Below, piece by piece: positions 63,601-64,000 of a stretch of 64,000 nucleotides of DNA (positions within the stretch are counted from its first letter, which is position 1; each line of letters starts with the position of its first letter). Under the pieces are notes generated by a model. That model was given only the letters and a program-made list of their open reading frames with translations. It searched no databases and was not told where the DNA came from. Location: the NCBI GenBank assembly GCA_030680835.1, contig JAUXUD010000022.1, forward strand, positions 62,001 to 126,000, read 5' to 3'. The translations under genes and the position numbers were made by a program. The stretch is from Bacteroidota bacterium (lineage in GTDB: Bacteria; Bacteroidota; Bacteroidia; UKL13-3).

Positions 63601-63988
63601 GATCACTGGGCAGGTCTTTTCTGGCTTTATCAACGGCATCTTTTACGCGTTGTTTGGCAACAGGCACATCCACATCGGTATTAAATTCAATATTAATCAT
63701 CGAAAAATCCTGAACCGAATTGCTTGTAACCTGTTTTACGCCATTTATCGATTTTACTTGTTTTTCTATTTGTTTGGTAACCAGATTTTCGATATCTTTT
63801 GGAGAAGTACCTGCGTAAATGGTGTTAACCAGAATCATCGGAAATACGACTTCCGGGAATTGTTCCTTGGGCAAACCCCTGTATGATAAAATACCTGCAA
63901 TGGTTATAATGATCGTCATTATATAAATGCTGGTCTTGTTATCAATAGCCCAGCTGGAGGGCTTGAATTCTTTTATTTTGTCTAACAT
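60605..63988 (-). CDS. RND-family efflux permease (AcrB/HAE1-like)
   Basis: This full-length 1,127-residue inner-membrane proton antiporter has the standard duplicated layout: TM1 (KTSIYIMTIIITIAGILSYRGL), porter domain with YAGTSPKDIENLVTKQIEKQVKSINGVKQVTS, the first hydrophobic block (about 340-530) with LLALGIVVDDAIVVIENTHR (the TM4 acidic pair), then a second periplasmic loop and the second block (about 925-1115) with GIIALMGIVVRNGILLVEFTD and RMTPVILTASATILGLIPLAVG. The extra helices between the halves (KRFKITSIVFGAVILLSYLG) occur in many Bacteroidota members. Periplasmic adaptor and outer-membrane channel genes are expected upstream, beyond the window edge. Substrate (drug, metal or lipid) cannot be told; the missing methionine-cluster signs argue against CusA. 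Confidence 0.94.
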   Translation of the reverse strand: MLDKIKEFKPSSWAIDNKTSIYIMTIIITIAGILSYRGLPKEQFPEVVFPMILVNTIYAGTSPKDIENLVTKQIEKQVKSINGVKQVTSNSVQDFSMINIEFNTDVDVPVAKQRVKDAVDKARKDLPSDLTREPEVIDIDISQMPIMNVHISGDYPLDKLKVYADNLKDRIEGLKEITRCDIVGALDRELQIDVDMYKMQIADITMGDITNAVKYENMTISGGLIKMNGVKRSVSVIGQYTDARKIGDIIIRSSSGATVYLKDIATVKDGFKEKESYARLDHENVVTLNIIKKSGQNLIDASDKIEAITKEMKEKHFPLGLKVTITGDQSDKTKVTLDDLINTIIIGFILVTFILMFFMGTTNALFVAMSVPLSMFIAFMIMPVLGFTLNMIVLFSFLLALGIVVDDAIVVIENTHRIYDNGKVPIVKAAKHAAGEVFLPVLSGTLTTLAPFIPLAFWGGVIGKFMFFLPVTLIVTLTASLVVAYIINPVFAVDFMKPHNPEEDQKSKITKRFKITSIVFGAVILLSYLGKNWGFGNLVLTFYGLYCLNRFVLQGIILKFQEKTWPAFQERYKKMLNWVLDKNRPVWFLVATFCLFIFSIFLTTVRSPKVVFFPKSDPNFIYTYISLPIGTDQVYTDSITHIIEDRIFKVIGDSNKLVESVISNVAVGAGNPTSFDMSISPHLGKVTVAFVPFGDRNGVSTIEYLDKIRSVVKGIPGAEITVEQEQGGPPTGKPVNIEITGDEFEQLTVTSKDLKRYLDSLGIPGIEELKSDLQTNKPEIVVEIDRERANREGISTAVIGGELRSAIFGTEVSKFKDANDDYPIQLRYNFDQRNNINAVMNLKITYRDMNMGGNIRQIPLSSVAKISYGNTFGGIKRKNQKRLVTVSSNVLSGYNANEIVAKIQKAVAQYPLPQGVMVSMTGEQEKQAETGAFLVKALFIAIGLIMVVLVIQFNSISKPIIIFVEIFFSFIGVLLGISIFKVDFSIVMSGVGIIALMGIVVRNGILLVEFTDLLLEQGMELKEAIIEAGKTRMTPVILTASATILGLIPLAVGLNINFVSLFSELNPHIHFGGDNVAFWGPLSWTMIFGLSFATFLTLILVPVMLLLSNNLKKRLGLPVIKKQEQAL

Positions 63989-64000
63989 TCCAACTAATTT

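Overview
The window is AT-rich DNA from a member of the Bacteroidota. The evidence is a set of secreted proteins with type IX secretion (T9SS) C-terminal sorting domains (type A and type B), a TonB-dependent receptor with a carboxypeptidase-regulatory-like N-terminus, LytTR/LytS-type signalling, TAnnTTTG-type promoter motifs and almost no Shine-Dalgarno sequences. Genus and order cannot be fixed from this sequence. I found no rRNA, tRNA, CRISPR array or prophage.

Layout. 1-10.8 kb: one giant minus-strand gene whose 3' end lies outside the window. It encodes an NHL propeller followed by at least six ~1.5-kb (about 500-residue) tandem blocks of PKD-type modules. 11.1-19.1 kb: a T9SS cargo protein, a REP-associated tyrosine transposase (RAYT) with REP palindromes inside its own reading frame, a TonB receptor/beta-helix cargo pair, and a DUF6588-like outer-membrane protein. 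19.1-24.6 kb: a glycan cassette (two CDP-sugar-epimerase-like SDRs, a methyltransferase, a DPM1-like GT2) facing a GT-C-like membrane protein; palindromic repeats fill the spacers. 24.7-30.1 kb: threonine dehydrogenase and two T9SS cargo proteins. 30.5-37.5 kb: an XRE regulator with twin palindromic operators, an apparent murF-pepP-hxpB-PAS operon, and an FG-GAP T9SS protein. 37.7-45.4 kb: kbl, a DUF2461 protein, a second GT-C-like protein, sucD and a TPR hybrid histidine kinase. 45.6-54.5 kb: an alkyltransferase-like protein, recQ, a propeller/beta-barrel outer-membrane protein, an MBL hydrolase, an SRPBCC-GyrI protein and prmA. 54.6-64 kb: a propeller-type LytS kinase with its LytTR regulator, an ABC-F ATPase with one degenerate ATP site, and an RND efflux permease.

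How the genes connect. tdh and kbl encode the two steps of threonine-to-glycine conversion but lie 12 kb apart. The GT2, SDRs and GT-C proteins could build and transfer a polyprenyl-linked sugar to an envelope target. The six secreted proteins with recognisable T9SS-type architecture point to a large cell-surface/adhesion investment.

The most unusual material is not a single protein but the repeat population. There are REP-like hairpins of three unrelated stem sequences that all carry a flanking GTAG, in-frame REPs inside the RAYT, gene stop codons supplied by repeats, a 122-bp compound palindrome, heptamer tandem repeats at several loci, and a MITE-like inverted repeat enclosing what looks like a GxxExxxY gene remnant.
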